In this document: one piece after another, positions 37,912 to 45,543 of the stretch
How the letters are laid out: each line of letters begins with the position of its first letter
Numbering within the stretch: the stretch's first letter is position 1
Assembly (NCBI GenBank): GCA_031432545.1
Contig: JAVKGX010000009.1
Span: 12,000-75,999, forward strand
Length of the DNA: 64,000 nt
DNA from: Armatimonadota bacterium
GTDB lineage: Bacteria > Sysuimicrobiota > Sysuimicrobiia > Sysuimicrobiales > Sysuimicrobiaceae
Reading direction: 5' to 3'
The notes under the pieces: model-generated
What the model was told of the DNA's origin: nothing
The model's input: only the letters and a program-made list of their open reading frames with translations
The model's database searches: none
Position numbers and translations under genes: made by a program

Positions 37912-38877
37912 TCAGTGGCGGCGCGCGACGACGAACTCGGTGAGGGCGGCCAGGCTGTCGCGGGCGGCGCTGGGCGGAAAGCGAGCCAGCACGTCGAGGG
38001 CGCGCTCGGCGTGCTGGCGGGCGACGTCCAGGGCGTAGGCGATCGAGCCGTGGCGGCCCAGGATCTCGCGCACAGCGTCTGCGGCTGCACCGTCCCGGAT
38101 CAGGGCCTCCAGGCGCGCCCGATCGTCGGGCGTCCCGCTGCGCAGGGCGTGGATCAGCGGAAGGGTGACCTTTCCGCCCCGGACGTCGCTGCCGATCGGC
38201 TTGCCCAACACCTCGGGGTTACTGGTGAGATCCAGTGTGTCGTCGGTGATCTGGAACGCCACGCCCCAGTGCCTCCCGAATGTCTCCAGGCAGGCGGCCG
38301 TGTGCGCGTCGGCACCGGCGACCGCCGCTCCGCCGGCGCAGGCGGAGGCGATCAGCTGCGCCGTCTTGCCCTCGACGATCGTGAAGTAGACCTGCTCGTC
38401 GGTGTGCGGCGTGTTGCCGTAGCGGATCTGCAACAGTTCCGCCTGGCTCATGCGCACCGTAGCCAGCGCCATGCGCGGGGCGACGTCGGCGCGCCTCACG
38501 CGGGCCAGCATGTGGAAGGCCTTGCTGAACAGGTAGTCGCCCAGCAGCACCGCGACGTGGTTGCCCCACCGCGCGTTGGGCGTCGACTGCCCGCGGCGAC
38601 GGTCGGCTTCGTCGATGACGTCGTCGTGGATCAGTGAGGCGACGTGGATCAGCTCAACCGCACCGGCGACCAGGCGGCGGTCGTCGCCGGCCCCACCCAC
38701 GATCTGCGCGCACAAAAACACCAGGGCCGGCCGCACCATCTTGCCGCGCGTCTGCAACACGTGGGCCACAAGCTCCGCCAGGAAGGGCTCGCCCGCCGTC
38801 AACTCGTCCCGGAGCAGTCCGTGCAGATCGTCTAGGTCACGGCGGATGGGCGCGTAGGCGGCGACCAGGGGATCCAT
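37912..38877 (-). CDS. Polyprenyl diphosphate synthase
   Basis: A 321-residue trans-prenyltransferase. First aspartate-rich motif DDVID at 85-89 (LIHDDVIDEADRRRG), second motif ITDDTLDLTSN, basic GKMVRP and GGKVTLPL. Small residues precede the first motif, as in medium/long-chain (C35-C40) enzymes of the HepT/IspB type. It follows the respiratory cluster by 10 bp, so it probably makes the menaquinone or other quinone side chain used by that complex. Confidence 0.92.
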   Translation of the reverse strand: MDPLVAAYAPIRRDLDDLHGLLRDELTAGEPFLAELVAHVLQTRGKMVRPALVFLCAQIVGGAGDDRRLVAGAVELIHVASLIHDDVIDEADRRRGQSTPNARWGNHVAVLLGDYLFSKAFHMLARVRRADVAPRMALATVRMSQAELLQIRYGNTPHTDEQVYFTIVEGKTAQLIASACAGGAAVAGADAHTAACLETFGRHWGVAFQITDDTLDLTSNPEVLGKPIGSDVRGGKVTLPLIHALRSGTPDDRARLEALIRDGAAADAVREILGRHGSIAYALDVARQHAERALDVLARFPPSAARDSLAALTEFVVARRH

Positions 38878-38887
38878 CCCGTCTCAT

Positions 38888-39451
38888 CTAGGGACTCTGT
38901 CTGCCCAGGCGCTTCAGGTACTCGACCAGCGCCCACACCTGCTCGTCGGAAAGTGCCGCGAACGCCGGCATCCCGCTCCGGCGGGGTGTGGTGCCCAGAC
39001 CGTGCCGGATGACCCAGTGGCTGACCCCGCGGGGGGTTTCCAGGAACGCGGGGCTGTGGAAGCTCATCGGCGGCGGGTTGAGCGTCGCGCCGGCCGGGCC
39101 GTCGCCGCGTCCGGTCGGACCGTGGCAGACGGCGCACAGCGCCCGGTACTGACTCTCCGCGTCTGCGAGCATCGCCTCGGTGATCTCTGTGGGCGGCTCA
39201 TCGTCGCGCGCGTCCGCCGGCACCACCTCGACGATCGCGCGCATCTGATCCGCGTGCGGATCCTCCGCCACACCCGGCGCCCTCGAGACGCCCGGAATCT
39301 GGCGGGCAACGGGGCTGACCTCCGGCGCCACGAGTCCGCCGGCCACGAACAGGTACGCCGCCGCCCACACCGGCAGCAGGACGTACAGCACCAGCAGACC
39401 GCGCGGTGGGCGGTGGCCGGAAGGTTGCGTAGGAGGCGTGGGTTCTGCCAT
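38888..39451 (-). CDS. Membrane-anchored monoheme cytochrome c
   Basis: A 187-residue protein with one N-terminal membrane helix (LLVLYVLLPVWAAAYLFVAGG) and a C-terminal cytochrome c domain with the heme site CAVCH at 106-110 and a Met in GMPAFAALSDEQVW as the likely sixth ligand. It faces outside. It is the last electron carrier gene of the respiratory cluster and lies 6 bases from the CcoO-like gene, so it may be the exit or entry c-type carrier of that complex, in the place of CcoP. Confidence 0.92.
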   Translation of the reverse strand: MAEPTPPTQPSGHRPPRGLLVLYVLLPVWAAAYLFVAGGLVAPEVSPVARQIPGVSRAPGVAEDPHADQMRAIVEVVPADARDDEPPTEITEAMLADAESQYRALCAVCHGPTGRGDGPAGATLNPPPMSFHSPAFLETPRGVSHWVIRHGLGTTPRRSGMPAFAALSDEQVWALVEYLKRLGRQSP

Positions 39452-39457
39452 GTCAGT

Positions 39458-39925
39458 TCACTTCAGACTCAACAGGTAGGCCGCCAGCACGCGCAGTTCT
39501 TCGTCCGAGAGGTGCGCGTAGGACGGCATTCGCGACCCAGGCGTTCGCTCGGAGGGAGCGCGCAGCAGCGCGATGATCTCCTGGGCCCCCTCGATGCGCG
39601 CGCCCACCCGCAGCAGGTCCGGCCCCACGCGCCGCCCGCCCAGCAGGGCGGGGGTCTGTCCGGCGTAGGCGGCGAAGTCCGCCGCCTGTCCGATGTCGCC
39701 GGGTTCGGCGATCATCCCGAACCTCGACTCGATCGTGCGCACCTGCTGGGTGTGGCAGACCATGCAGTTCTCCCGCACGTAGACGGCCCTGCCGGCTTCC
39801 TGCTCCCGAGTCAGGGCGGGCCCCGGAGCGGCCGGTCCGACGGAGGGCAGGGCGACCGTGGCCACAAACCCGCTGACCGTGGCCACCACGGCGAACAGCA
39901 CGATCGGGCGGACGCTCAGCTGCAC
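39458..39925 (-). CDS. CcoO/FixO-like monoheme cytochrome c
   Basis: A 155-residue protein with a membrane anchor (residues 8-27) and a cytochrome c domain. GRAVYVRENCMVCHTQQVR has the heme site C54-x-x-C-H58 followed by the TQQVR typical of CcoO, the monoheme subunit of cbb3 oxidases; GSRMPSYAHLSDEEL carries the axial Met. It is shorter than CcoO (about 200). GTG at 39925 follows GGGGGAG. It pairs with the next gene upstream, a subunit I homologue that has lost its heme ligands, so it cannot be serving a normal oxidase here. Confidence 0.88.
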   Translation of the reverse strand: MQLSVRPIVLFAVVATVSGFVATVALPSVGPAAPGPALTREQEAGRAVYVRENCMVCHTQQVRTIESRFGMIAEPGDIGQAADFAAYAGQTPALLGGRRVGPDLLRVGARIEGAQEIIALLRAPSERTPGSRMPSYAHLSDEELRVLAAYLLSLK

Positions 39926-39947
39926 AGGCGCTCCCCCGCGCGCACCG

Positions 39948-41363
39948 TCATGTACCCGCCTCCCCCACCAGCCTCGCCTGCGCCGGCGGGGACAGGTCGC
40001 GCTCGGCAGCCGACGCCGGTTCGCCGGAATCCACGGTCAAAAAGACGTTCCAGGCGAACAGTGCCTGCCCGGTGAGGAGCAGACCGGCCGAGACCGCGTA
40101 CACGACGAGAAACGGCGAGACCGCCGCGGCTCCGTGGGCGAAGGGTACGGTGCCCGTCGCCCACACCGCTCCCTGACTCAGTCCGGCGAAAAGCAGCGTC
40201 AACCCGCCGACCGCCCACCCCGCCACCGTCGATCCCACCTGCCACCACGCCAGGGTGCGACTCGCCAGCGCCCGGCCGACGAGGGAGGGCAGCATCGCGT
40301 ACGCCGCCCCCACGGCGATCGAGAGAATCCCGCCGAGCCACAACAACCGTTGACCCTCGACCCACAGCGTCAGGTTCACCACCCGACTGGGGCCCAAGAG
40401 GCCGTGGACCGCACCGACCGACGCTGAGCCGGCCAGCGCGAACGCCCCCACGGTGAACAGCATCAGCGTCGGGCTGGCGCAGGCGGCCGTCCACCTGCCC
40501 CCCACCGTCGTCCACACCACCACGAGCAACGTCGCGGCGGGCAGGACCAGCAGCAGCGACGCGACAGCCCCGACGGTCTGCGTCCAGAACGGAACCGGCC
40601 CCCACACGAACGCGGCGGGCCCGGCGAGCGGGGCGAACGCGAGGATGCCCAGCAGCGCCGCGGCCGGCAGCGCGGCCGCGAAGACCGCGCGGCCCGCGGC
40701 CACGGGGACCAAGGCCACCAGGACACCGCCGGACAATATGCCCAGCCACAGCCAGTTCAGACCCGACTGCAAGAACGCCTGCGCCAGCGCGTCCGGCACA
40801 CCGGCGTACGGATTGGCAAACGGCGAGAACAGACCCTTTCCGAGCAACAGCACCAGCGGGAAGGCCACCAGTGCGCTGGCGAAGTACCAGGCCGGCGGCT
40901 CCACGGCCGCCGCGCTCACCGTCCGCCACACCACCCACAGCAGCAGCAACCCGGCCACCACCCGCAGCAGGTCGGCCGGCCACGGCGCCTCGCCGAACGC
41001 GCGCCCGCGGGTCCAGCCCACGGTCAGGTACCACCACGCGAGCACCTGCGCGACGGTCCACAGCCAGAAAGCGAGGTTGGCGGTCCTCTCCCCCCACAGG
41101 TGTCCGCGCGCGGACTGGGGCGCCAGCCTCAGGACCGCGGCGATCAGCAGGTGCGAGCAGGCACCGAAGATCCACACGTCGCGGCTGACCGCGACCAGCC
41201 GACCGTGGGACGACCAGGCACTGCCCGCCAAAAAGCCCGGCCAGGCCAGCTGCGCGGCGATCAACAGTTCGTAGATTGCGCCCACCAACGCCCAGGCCGT
41301 GCCGAGGTAGGCGAACCGGCGGGCGGCGCTCCACTGTTCGTCGCTCAACATCCACGCGAGCAA
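39948..41363 (-). CDS. Heme-copper oxidase subunit I (CcoN-like) homologue lacking all metal ligands
   Basis: A 471-residue membrane protein with about 12 helices. TTG at 41363 follows GGAGGGG. Homology to CcoN is visible along the length: GRLVAVSRDVWIFG for GRLRPLHTxAVIFG, WPADLLRVV, YAGVPDALAQAF, PVPFWTQTVGAVASL and LTLWVEGQRLLWLGG for the T-D-W-T-I-G-H-V-H region. At each ligand site the His is replaced: low-spin heme (Ser60), Cu/heme helix VI (around Ser200), the HH pair (Ala250-Ala251), and the final H-x-H (Gln338, Leu340). Only five His exist (53, 71, 88, 320, 410). It cannot bind the hemes or copper in the known way; a structural or proton-channel role is inferred. Confidence 0.8.
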   Translation of the reverse strand: MLAWMLSDEQWSAARRFAYLGTAWALVGAIYELLIAAQLAWPGFLAGSAWSSHGRLVAVSRDVWIFGACSHLLIAAVLRLAPQSARGHLWGERTANLAFWLWTVAQVLAWWYLTVGWTRGRAFGEAPWPADLLRVVAGLLLLWVVWRTVSAAAVEPPAWYFASALVAFPLVLLLGKGLFSPFANPYAGVPDALAQAFLQSGLNWLWLGILSGGVLVALVPVAAGRAVFAAALPAAALLGILAFAPLAGPAAFVWGPVPFWTQTVGAVASLLLVLPAATLLVVVWTTVGGRWTAACASPTLMLFTVGAFALAGSASVGAVHGLLGPSRVVNLTLWVEGQRLLWLGGILSIAVGAAYAMLPSLVGRALASRTLAWWQVGSTVAGWAVGGLTLLFAGLSQGAVWATGTVPFAHGAAAVSPFLVVYAVSAGLLLTGQALFAWNVFLTVDSGEPASAAERDLSPPAQARLVGEAGT

Positions 41364-41422
41364 GCGACCCCTCCGCGGGACGGCCAGCCTGCACCGCCCC
41401 TACGACCGCGCGCCGCCGTCGC

Positions 41423-41542
41423 TCATGCCTCCGCGACCAGACCGAAGGCGGCCACGAACAGCAGCAGCGCGAAGAACAGCAGGTAGAAGACTGCGTACCA
41501 GATATAGGACTTCAGCTTCCGGGGCCCGAACCGCCCGATCAC
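41423..41542 (-). CDS. 39-residue single-helix membrane protein of the respiratory cluster
   Basis: GTG at 41542 overlaps the stop of the MvhD-like gene (GTGA) and follows GGAGGAG. The product is a basic N-terminus (IGRFGPRKLKSY) and one membrane helix (WYAVFYLLFFALLLFVAAFG). This shape and the coupling suggest a small stabilising subunit, comparable to the tiny subunits of cytochrome bc/b6f and cbb3 complexes. Confidence 0.7.
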   Translation of the reverse strand: MIGRFGPRKLKSYIWYAVFYLLFFALLLFVAAFGLVAEA

Positions 41543-41982
41543 TTCTTCTCCTCCGCCCAGATCCGCAGGACCTCCTCCCGGAACGACCGCACCGCGTCGA
41601 TGAACTCCCTGCGGTCGTGCAGTCCGTAGGCCAAGAACCCGATGCGCGCGGGGTTCACCTTCTGCCGCTGCAACCGCTTGCGCAGCGCCTCGATGCGATC
41701 CTCGATGATCCAGTTGCCCTCGCGGTTCAGACAGTCGCCCATCGGGCACCCGCACACGAACGTACCGGCAGCGCCGCTGCGAAGTGCCAGCTCCAGCCAC
41801 GCCGGCTTGACGAAGCCCGAGCAAGGCACGCGGATGAGCACGACGTCCGGGAGGGTGACCATGGTGCCGTCCGGGTTCAGCAGGCCTTCGCTGCTGACCG
41901 CCCAGTCGCACAGGAACCCGACCACGCGGCCGGCCGGTTGGCTCTTGGACTTGTCCTGCACCACAGGCTCGACGCTGTCCAT
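41539..41982 (-). CDS. MvhD/FlpD-like iron-sulfur electron transfer protein
   Basis: A 147-residue protein of the MvhD/FrhD/FlpD (hydrogenase delta subunit) family, which carries a [2Fe-2S] cluster between hydrogenase or formate dehydrogenase and HdrA. ATG at 41982 follows GAGGTGAGG. Family features: VVGFLCDW, VVLIRVPCSGFVKPAWLELA, and GTFVCGCPMGDCLNREGN. Cys at 25, 54, 77, 79 and 84 remain; the second Cys of the usual N-terminal C-x-x-C is replaced (CDWA). No hydrogenase or Hdr gene is present; instead it follows a cytochrome b-ferredoxin fusion by 7 bases, so it probably takes or gives electrons at the ferredoxin domain on the cytoplasmic side. Confidence 0.85.
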   Translation of the reverse strand: MDSVEPVVQDKSKSQPAGRVVGFLCDWAVSSEGLLNPDGTMVTLPDVVLIRVPCSGFVKPAWLELALRSGAAGTFVCGCPMGDCLNREGNWIIEDRIEALRKRLQRQKVNPARIGFLAYGLHDRREFIDAVRSFREEVLRIWAEEKK

Positions 41983-41989
41983 CCTCACC

Positions 41990-43165
41990 TCACGCCGTGA
42001 CCGCCGCCCCGGCGCCGGCACGGATCTGTGCCTGCACGTCCCGTTCGAGCAGGCGCGGCAGCTCCAGCGCCTCGAAGGGACAAGCGCCGATGCAGATCCC
42101 GCACTCCACGCAGCGCGGATCCACGACCACGGCCAGCAGCTTGCGGTTCGCCGCGGCCTTGCTCTTGCCCGGGTACGGGCTGGGCACCATGTAGATCGCG
42201 TTGTACGGACAGTCGAAGTAGCACAGCTCGCAGCCGGTGCAGTTCTCGTCGACGACCACCGCCTGTCCCAACCCGCGCAGCCCGCGCTCTTGGGGCGTCT
42301 CGCGCAGGGAATACGGGATGTACATTCCGTACGCCACGAGCGCGGCGACCAGCGCGAGCGCCCACCCCGGCGCGATCCATCGCGCCAGCACGTAGGGCCA
42401 CAGGTAGAACCAGTCGACCTCGAAGCCTTCGGGCGTCGCCCCCGGCTGCGCCGGCGGCCCGCTCGCCGCGGGAATCGCTGCGGCCAGCACGAAGATCAAC
42501 CCGATCCCGAACAAGACCCACAGCGCCGGCGGCCAGACCTTCGGGTGGCGCAGCCGCACGTAGTGCCACCACAGGAGGATGTACAGCGTCATCGCCGGCG
42601 CGATGTGCAGGAAGAGGAACCGCACGATCGTCGCATCGCTCAGCCCCGGTCCACCCAAAAACGCGTGCGCCAGCCAGCCGCCGATCAGCGGTACGCTCTG
42701 CAGTGCCTGCACCGTCATGCTCGTCAGCAACTGGGAGCGCTGATCCCACACCAGCAGATATCCGGTAACGCCCGCGATGCCCGAGAACACCAGCAGCACC
42801 ATCCCCGACAACCACTGGCTGTCGCGCGCTTCGCGGTAGCGGTCCGTAAACCAGTTCCGGAACAGGTGCAACAACACGGCCACGATGTACGCGTCGGCTG
42901 CGTACCGGTGGATGCCGCGGAAAATTACCCCGTAGGGCACCTGGTCCGAGAGGAACTGCACCGAGGCGTACGCGCCTTCCAGGCTGGGCTCGTAGTACAG
43001 CCAAATCAGGATCCCGGAGACGACCAGGACGGTCAGGAACAGGTTGCTCAGCCCGCCCGTATAGTACAGGGGGTTGAAGTCCTGCGGGTATACGCGGTTG
43101 ATCGCCACGTCCACTTTGAGCGTGGCGCTCTGGATCCTCTGCAGCAGCGGCCGGTACACCGTCAC
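41990..43165 (-). CDS. Cytochrome b fused to a 2x[4Fe-4S] ferredoxin domain
   Basis: A 391-residue fusion. GTG at 43165 overlaps the preceding stop (GTGA). Residues 30-210 form the cytochrome b (b6-like) four-helix core with all four heme ligands: His86 and His100 (GIHRYAADAYIVAVLLH), His187 and His201 (LHIAPAMTLYILLWWH). A subunit-IV-like part has DWFYLWPYVLAR where Qo motif PEWY is usual. Residues 300-370 form a bacterial-type ferredoxin: C309-x2-C-x2-C-x3-C319-P and C352-x2-C-x2-C-x3-C362-P. The topology puts the clusters on the cytoplasmic side, next to heme bH. It is a paralogue of the cytochrome b encoded at 43619-44773. Confidence 0.92.
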   Translation of the reverse strand: MTVYRPLLQRIQSATLKVDVAINRVYPQDFNPLYYTGGLSNLFLTVLVVSGILIWLYYEPSLEGAYASVQFLSDQVPYGVIFRGIHRYAADAYIVAVLLHLFRNWFTDRYREARDSQWLSGMVLLVFSGIAGVTGYLLVWDQRSQLLTSMTVQALQSVPLIGGWLAHAFLGGPGLSDATIVRFLFLHIAPAMTLYILLWWHYVRLRHPKVWPPALWVLFGIGLIFVLAAAIPAASGPPAQPGATPEGFEVDWFYLWPYVLARWIAPGWALALVAALVAYGMYIPYSLRETPQERGLRGLGQAVVVDENCTGCELCYFDCPYNAIYMVPSPYPGKSKAAANRKLLAVVVDPRCVECGICIGACPFEALELPRLLERDVQAQIRAGAGAAVTA

Positions 43166-43362
43166 TCCTCGGCCGTGATGTGTGCCTTCCGGAACAGCAG
43201 CACGACGAACGAGTAGATGATGAGCAGCACGCCCAGCGCGCCGGCGCCGACCCGGCGGTGGTCGAACCACTCGCCGTAGACGATCAGTGCCACGCACAGC
43301 AGCGCCGCCATCGCCAGCAGGACGATGAGCGCCATGTACACGACCGCGCGTGAGCGTTCCAC
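43162..43362 (-). CDS. Small two-helix membrane protein of the respiratory cluster (a)
   Basis: A 66-residue protein with two hydrophobic helices (VVYMALIVLLAMAALLCVAL and AGALGVLLIIYSFVVLLF) and short charged ends. The stop overlaps the start of the cytochrome b-ferredoxin gene. It resembles no family I can name; it is probably an accessory subunit. Confidence 0.7.
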   Translation of the reverse strand: MERSRAVVYMALIVLLAMAALLCVALIVYGEWFDHRRVGAGALGVLLIIYSFVVLLFRKAHITAEE

Positions 43363-43365
43363 GGC

Positions 43366-43614
43366 CTATGACCCTCTACCCAGGAATCTCTCGTACAGTC
43401 GCAGGCGGCGGCGCAACTTCCCAGCAGCCCGATCCGTTGCGTAGATCAAGAAGCCCGCGTACAGGAACGCCCCGACGAGCAGCGCGGTCCACCCGACTGC
43501 CGCGGCCCACGCGACCGCGGTCTGCACCGCCACCGCCTCACTGTAGGCGCCGAACACCTGCTTGAACGCCACGACCGCGGCTGCAAACGCCATGACGAAC
43601 ATCACGCCGCGCAC
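43366..43614 (-). CDS. Small two-helix membrane protein of the respiratory cluster (b)
   Basis: An 82-residue protein with two hydrophobic helices and a basic C-terminal tail (RAAGKLRRRLRLYERFLG) that would be cytoplasmic. It starts at GTG 43614, with ATG 43602 possible, 4 bases after the cytochrome b stop and 3 bases before the next small gene. Unknown family, probably an accessory subunit of the same complex. Confidence 0.68.
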   Translation of the reverse strand: MRGVMFVMAFAAAVVAFKQVFGAYSEAVAVQTAVAWAAAVGWTALLVGAFLYAGFLIYATDRAAGKLRRRLRLYERFLGRGS

Positions 43615-43618
43615 CGCC

Positions 43619-44773
43619 CTACCCTGCCGTCGGCGCCGGCCGCGCCCCCACCACGCGGGGCGGCGGCTTCGGCGCCGCCGCTTCTGCCGCCCGCCGGCGG
43701 CGCCGGTACCGCAACTCGAGCAGCAATCCGATCACGAGCACCACGCTGGTCATCACCAGGACGATGTGCGGATCCCGGTCGATGACTGCGATGTTGAACA
43801 TGATCAGCGTTGTGAACACCACGAAGTACGTGAGGGCCATGACGCCGACCACCGTGAAGAAGGGGCGTTCGGACGGTCGGCGGCCCTTGCTGCGGTCGAG
43901 GAACGGGACGAGCATCCCGTAGGTGATGAGGAATCCCGGCCCCAGTCCGGCCCACAGCGGCGGGGTGTACTTCACGTACTGGTACAGCGCCAAGAAGTAC
44001 CAGTCCGACAGGATCGGCAGCGGCGTCCGGTTCGGGTCGGCGCGCCGGCCCATCTCGGCGGGGAAGATGTAGCTGGTGGCGACGATCATCAGCAGCAAGA
44101 CGACGATCGCCGTCGGCGAGAGCCCGAAGCGCTTGCGCCGAGTGAAGATGAAGTACAGTTCTACGGCGATCAGCAACAACGCGGAGATCCCGAAATGGAT
44201 CGCGTAAAAACGCGTCAGCGCCCCCTGCCCGACCGCCGGGCCGCCGAGGAAGATGAAGGCGATCGCGCTGCCGAACTTGCTCGCACCGATGATCGGAATT
44301 TGGTCTAGGTAGACCGCGACGCTGAGCACGGTCTTGGCTGCCCAGAACGCGCGCTGGTTCCAGATCAGCAGATAGCCCGTGATCCCGGAGATCATCGCCA
44401 GCACAAGGGACGCGAACAGGATCATCCACGTCAACTCGTTCGGGCGCTTGTACTCGCCGAGGAAGTACATGCGGTAGATCCGCAGCATGATCGCGAGGAT
44501 CAGCATATCTGCGGCGTACTTGTGGGCGCCCCGGATCAACCAGCCCAAAGGCACCTCATGCTGGATGCGCAGGATGGAGTTGTACGCGCCGTGGGTCGTC
44601 GGCTCGTACCAGATCATCAGCAAAACACCCGTGACGAAGACCACGATCCAGGAGAAGTAGACGATGTGGCCCAGCGCGTACAGCGGGTTGTCCAGCCGGT
44701 CGACGTTGGTCTCGTCGAAGAGGTCGAGCTTCTCCTTGCGCTCGCGCAGCCACTCCCGTACGCGGTCGAGCAT
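43619..44773 (-). CDS. Cytochrome b lacking the n-side heme ligands
   Basis: A 384-residue cytochrome b with about eight helices, fusing the b6-like and subunit-IV-like parts. ATG at 44773 overlaps the previous stop (TGATG). The first ligand of each pair is kept, His84 (RGAHKYAADM) and His193 (FYAIHFGIS). The second of each, 14 residues on, is replaced: Arg98 (IMLRIYR) and Tyr207 (VELYFIF). In known cytochrome b these two positions hold heme bH/bn, so only the p-side heme bL should bind. The Qo motif is LSDWYFLALYQ instead of PEWY. It is coupled to Rieske and diheme cytochrome c genes. Confidence 0.92.
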   Translation of the reverse strand: MLDRVREWLRERKEKLDLFDETNVDRLDNPLYALGHIVYFSWIVVFVTGVLLMIWYEPTTHGAYNSILRIQHEVPLGWLIRGAHKYAADMLILAIMLRIYRMYFLGEYKRPNELTWMILFASLVLAMISGITGYLLIWNQRAFWAAKTVLSVAVYLDQIPIIGASKFGSAIAFIFLGGPAVGQGALTRFYAIHFGISALLLIAVELYFIFTRRKRFGLSPTAIVVLLLMIVATSYIFPAEMGRRADPNRTPLPILSDWYFLALYQYVKYTPPLWAGLGPGFLITYGMLVPFLDRSKGRRPSERPFFTVVGVMALTYFVVFTTLIMFNIAVIDRDPHIVLVMTSVVLVIGLLLELRYRRRRRAAEAAAPKPPPRVVGARPAPTAG

Positions 44774-44874
44774 CAGGACGGCCTCGGCGCTTCGGGGTCG
44801 GGGGTCGTCGTCTGCGGGTCCGCCGCGCCGGCGTGAAGGCAAGCCACGAACCGCAGGCCCCAGCTCGGGGTCAT
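44773..44874 (-). CDS. 33-residue peptide between Rieske and cytochrome b
   Basis: A short frame whose ATG overlaps the Rieske stop (ATGA) and whose TGA overlaps the cytochrome b ATG (TGATG); GGAGGG lies 5 bases upstream. The product starts TPSWGLRFVACLHAGAAD and ends in a Thr/Pro-rich tail. The perfect coupling on both sides suggests it is translated, either as a tiny subunit or only to link translation of the two flanking genes. Confidence 0.4.
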   Translation of the reverse strand: MTPSWGLRFVACLHAGAADPQTTTPDPEAPRPS

Positions 44875-45527
44875 GCGATCCCTCCGGGCTCGGCGCTCGT
44901 GATCACGATAACGCCGTCGCGGATCTCGTAGGTGAAGTAGTACGGCGGCCGTGGCGCCGGGCCGGAGAGGACCCGTCCCGGTCGGTCGCGGTCCGCGGGG
45001 TCGTAGATTGACAGGTGGCAGGGGCACGCCATCAGCCCGTGGCGCCGCTCCTCCGGCGGGACGTACCCTCCGTAGCCCGCGGTGACCTCCCGCCAGTTGG
45101 GCACGTAGTTGAAGATGCAGCCCAGGTGCGGACAGATCCGGGAGAAGATGACGATGTCGGTGGGTTCTTCGCCCTGCTTGAACCCGGGGAAGCTGACCTT
45201 CCACGGCAGCCTGATGGCCACGCCGGGGATCGTCGCCACGCGCGCCTGCTCGGGCGTGTACTGCGCGTAGCGCTGCGTGTACACGAAGATTCGCGACGAC
45301 CACGGTTCGGCGAGCTCCTCCACGCGTCCCAACGCCAGCTGCTCCCCCTGCGGGAGATCCATCTCCGCGAGACTGCGCAGCCGACCTTCCGGCAGCCCCA
45401 GCCCGGGGTCGAGGTTCGGCTTGAGATAGCGCAGTAACGGCGCCGCGAATGCCGCCAGCGCACCGAGCACGGGGATCGCGCTTAGCGCGCGCAGGAACGT
45501 GCGGCGGTTCACTCCCCTCTCGGCCAT
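44871..45527 (-). CDS. Rieske [2Fe-2S] protein
   Basis: A 218-residue high-potential Rieske subunit. It has a Tat-type signal anchor (NRRTFLRALSAIPVLGALAA). The cluster ligands are C132-P-H134-L-G-C137 and C168-P-C170-H171; the second box reads CPCHLS rather than CPCHGS. It is the p-side electron acceptor from quinol, passing electrons to a cytochrome c. It lies between the diheme cytochrome c and the bL-only cytochrome b, showing that the cluster is a modified bc complex. ATG at 45527 follows GGAG. Confidence 0.95.
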   Translation of the reverse strand: MAERGVNRRTFLRALSAIPVLGALAAFAAPLLRYLKPNLDPGLGLPEGRLRSLAEMDLPQGEQLALGRVEELAEPWSSRIFVYTQRYAQYTPEQARVATIPGVAIRLPWKVSFPGFKQGEEPTDIVIFSRICPHLGCIFNYVPNWREVTAGYGGYVPPEERRHGLMACPCHLSIYDPADRDRPGRVLSGPAPRPPYYFTYEIRDGVIVITSAEPGGIA

Positions 45528-45543
45528 CGTGGCTGCTCCTGGC

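Noticed and set aside
39948-41363. The CcoN-like gene as a pseudogene or working oxidase
   Set aside because: The frame is uninterrupted with helices and non-ligand conserved positions preserved, so it is not decaying; but no ligand His remains, so it is not a functional heme-copper oxidase.
41539-41982. Evidence for a hydrogenase or heterodisulfide reductase locus from MvhD
   Set aside because: No NiFe-hydrogenase, HdrA, HdrB or HdrC sequence occurs anywhere in the window.
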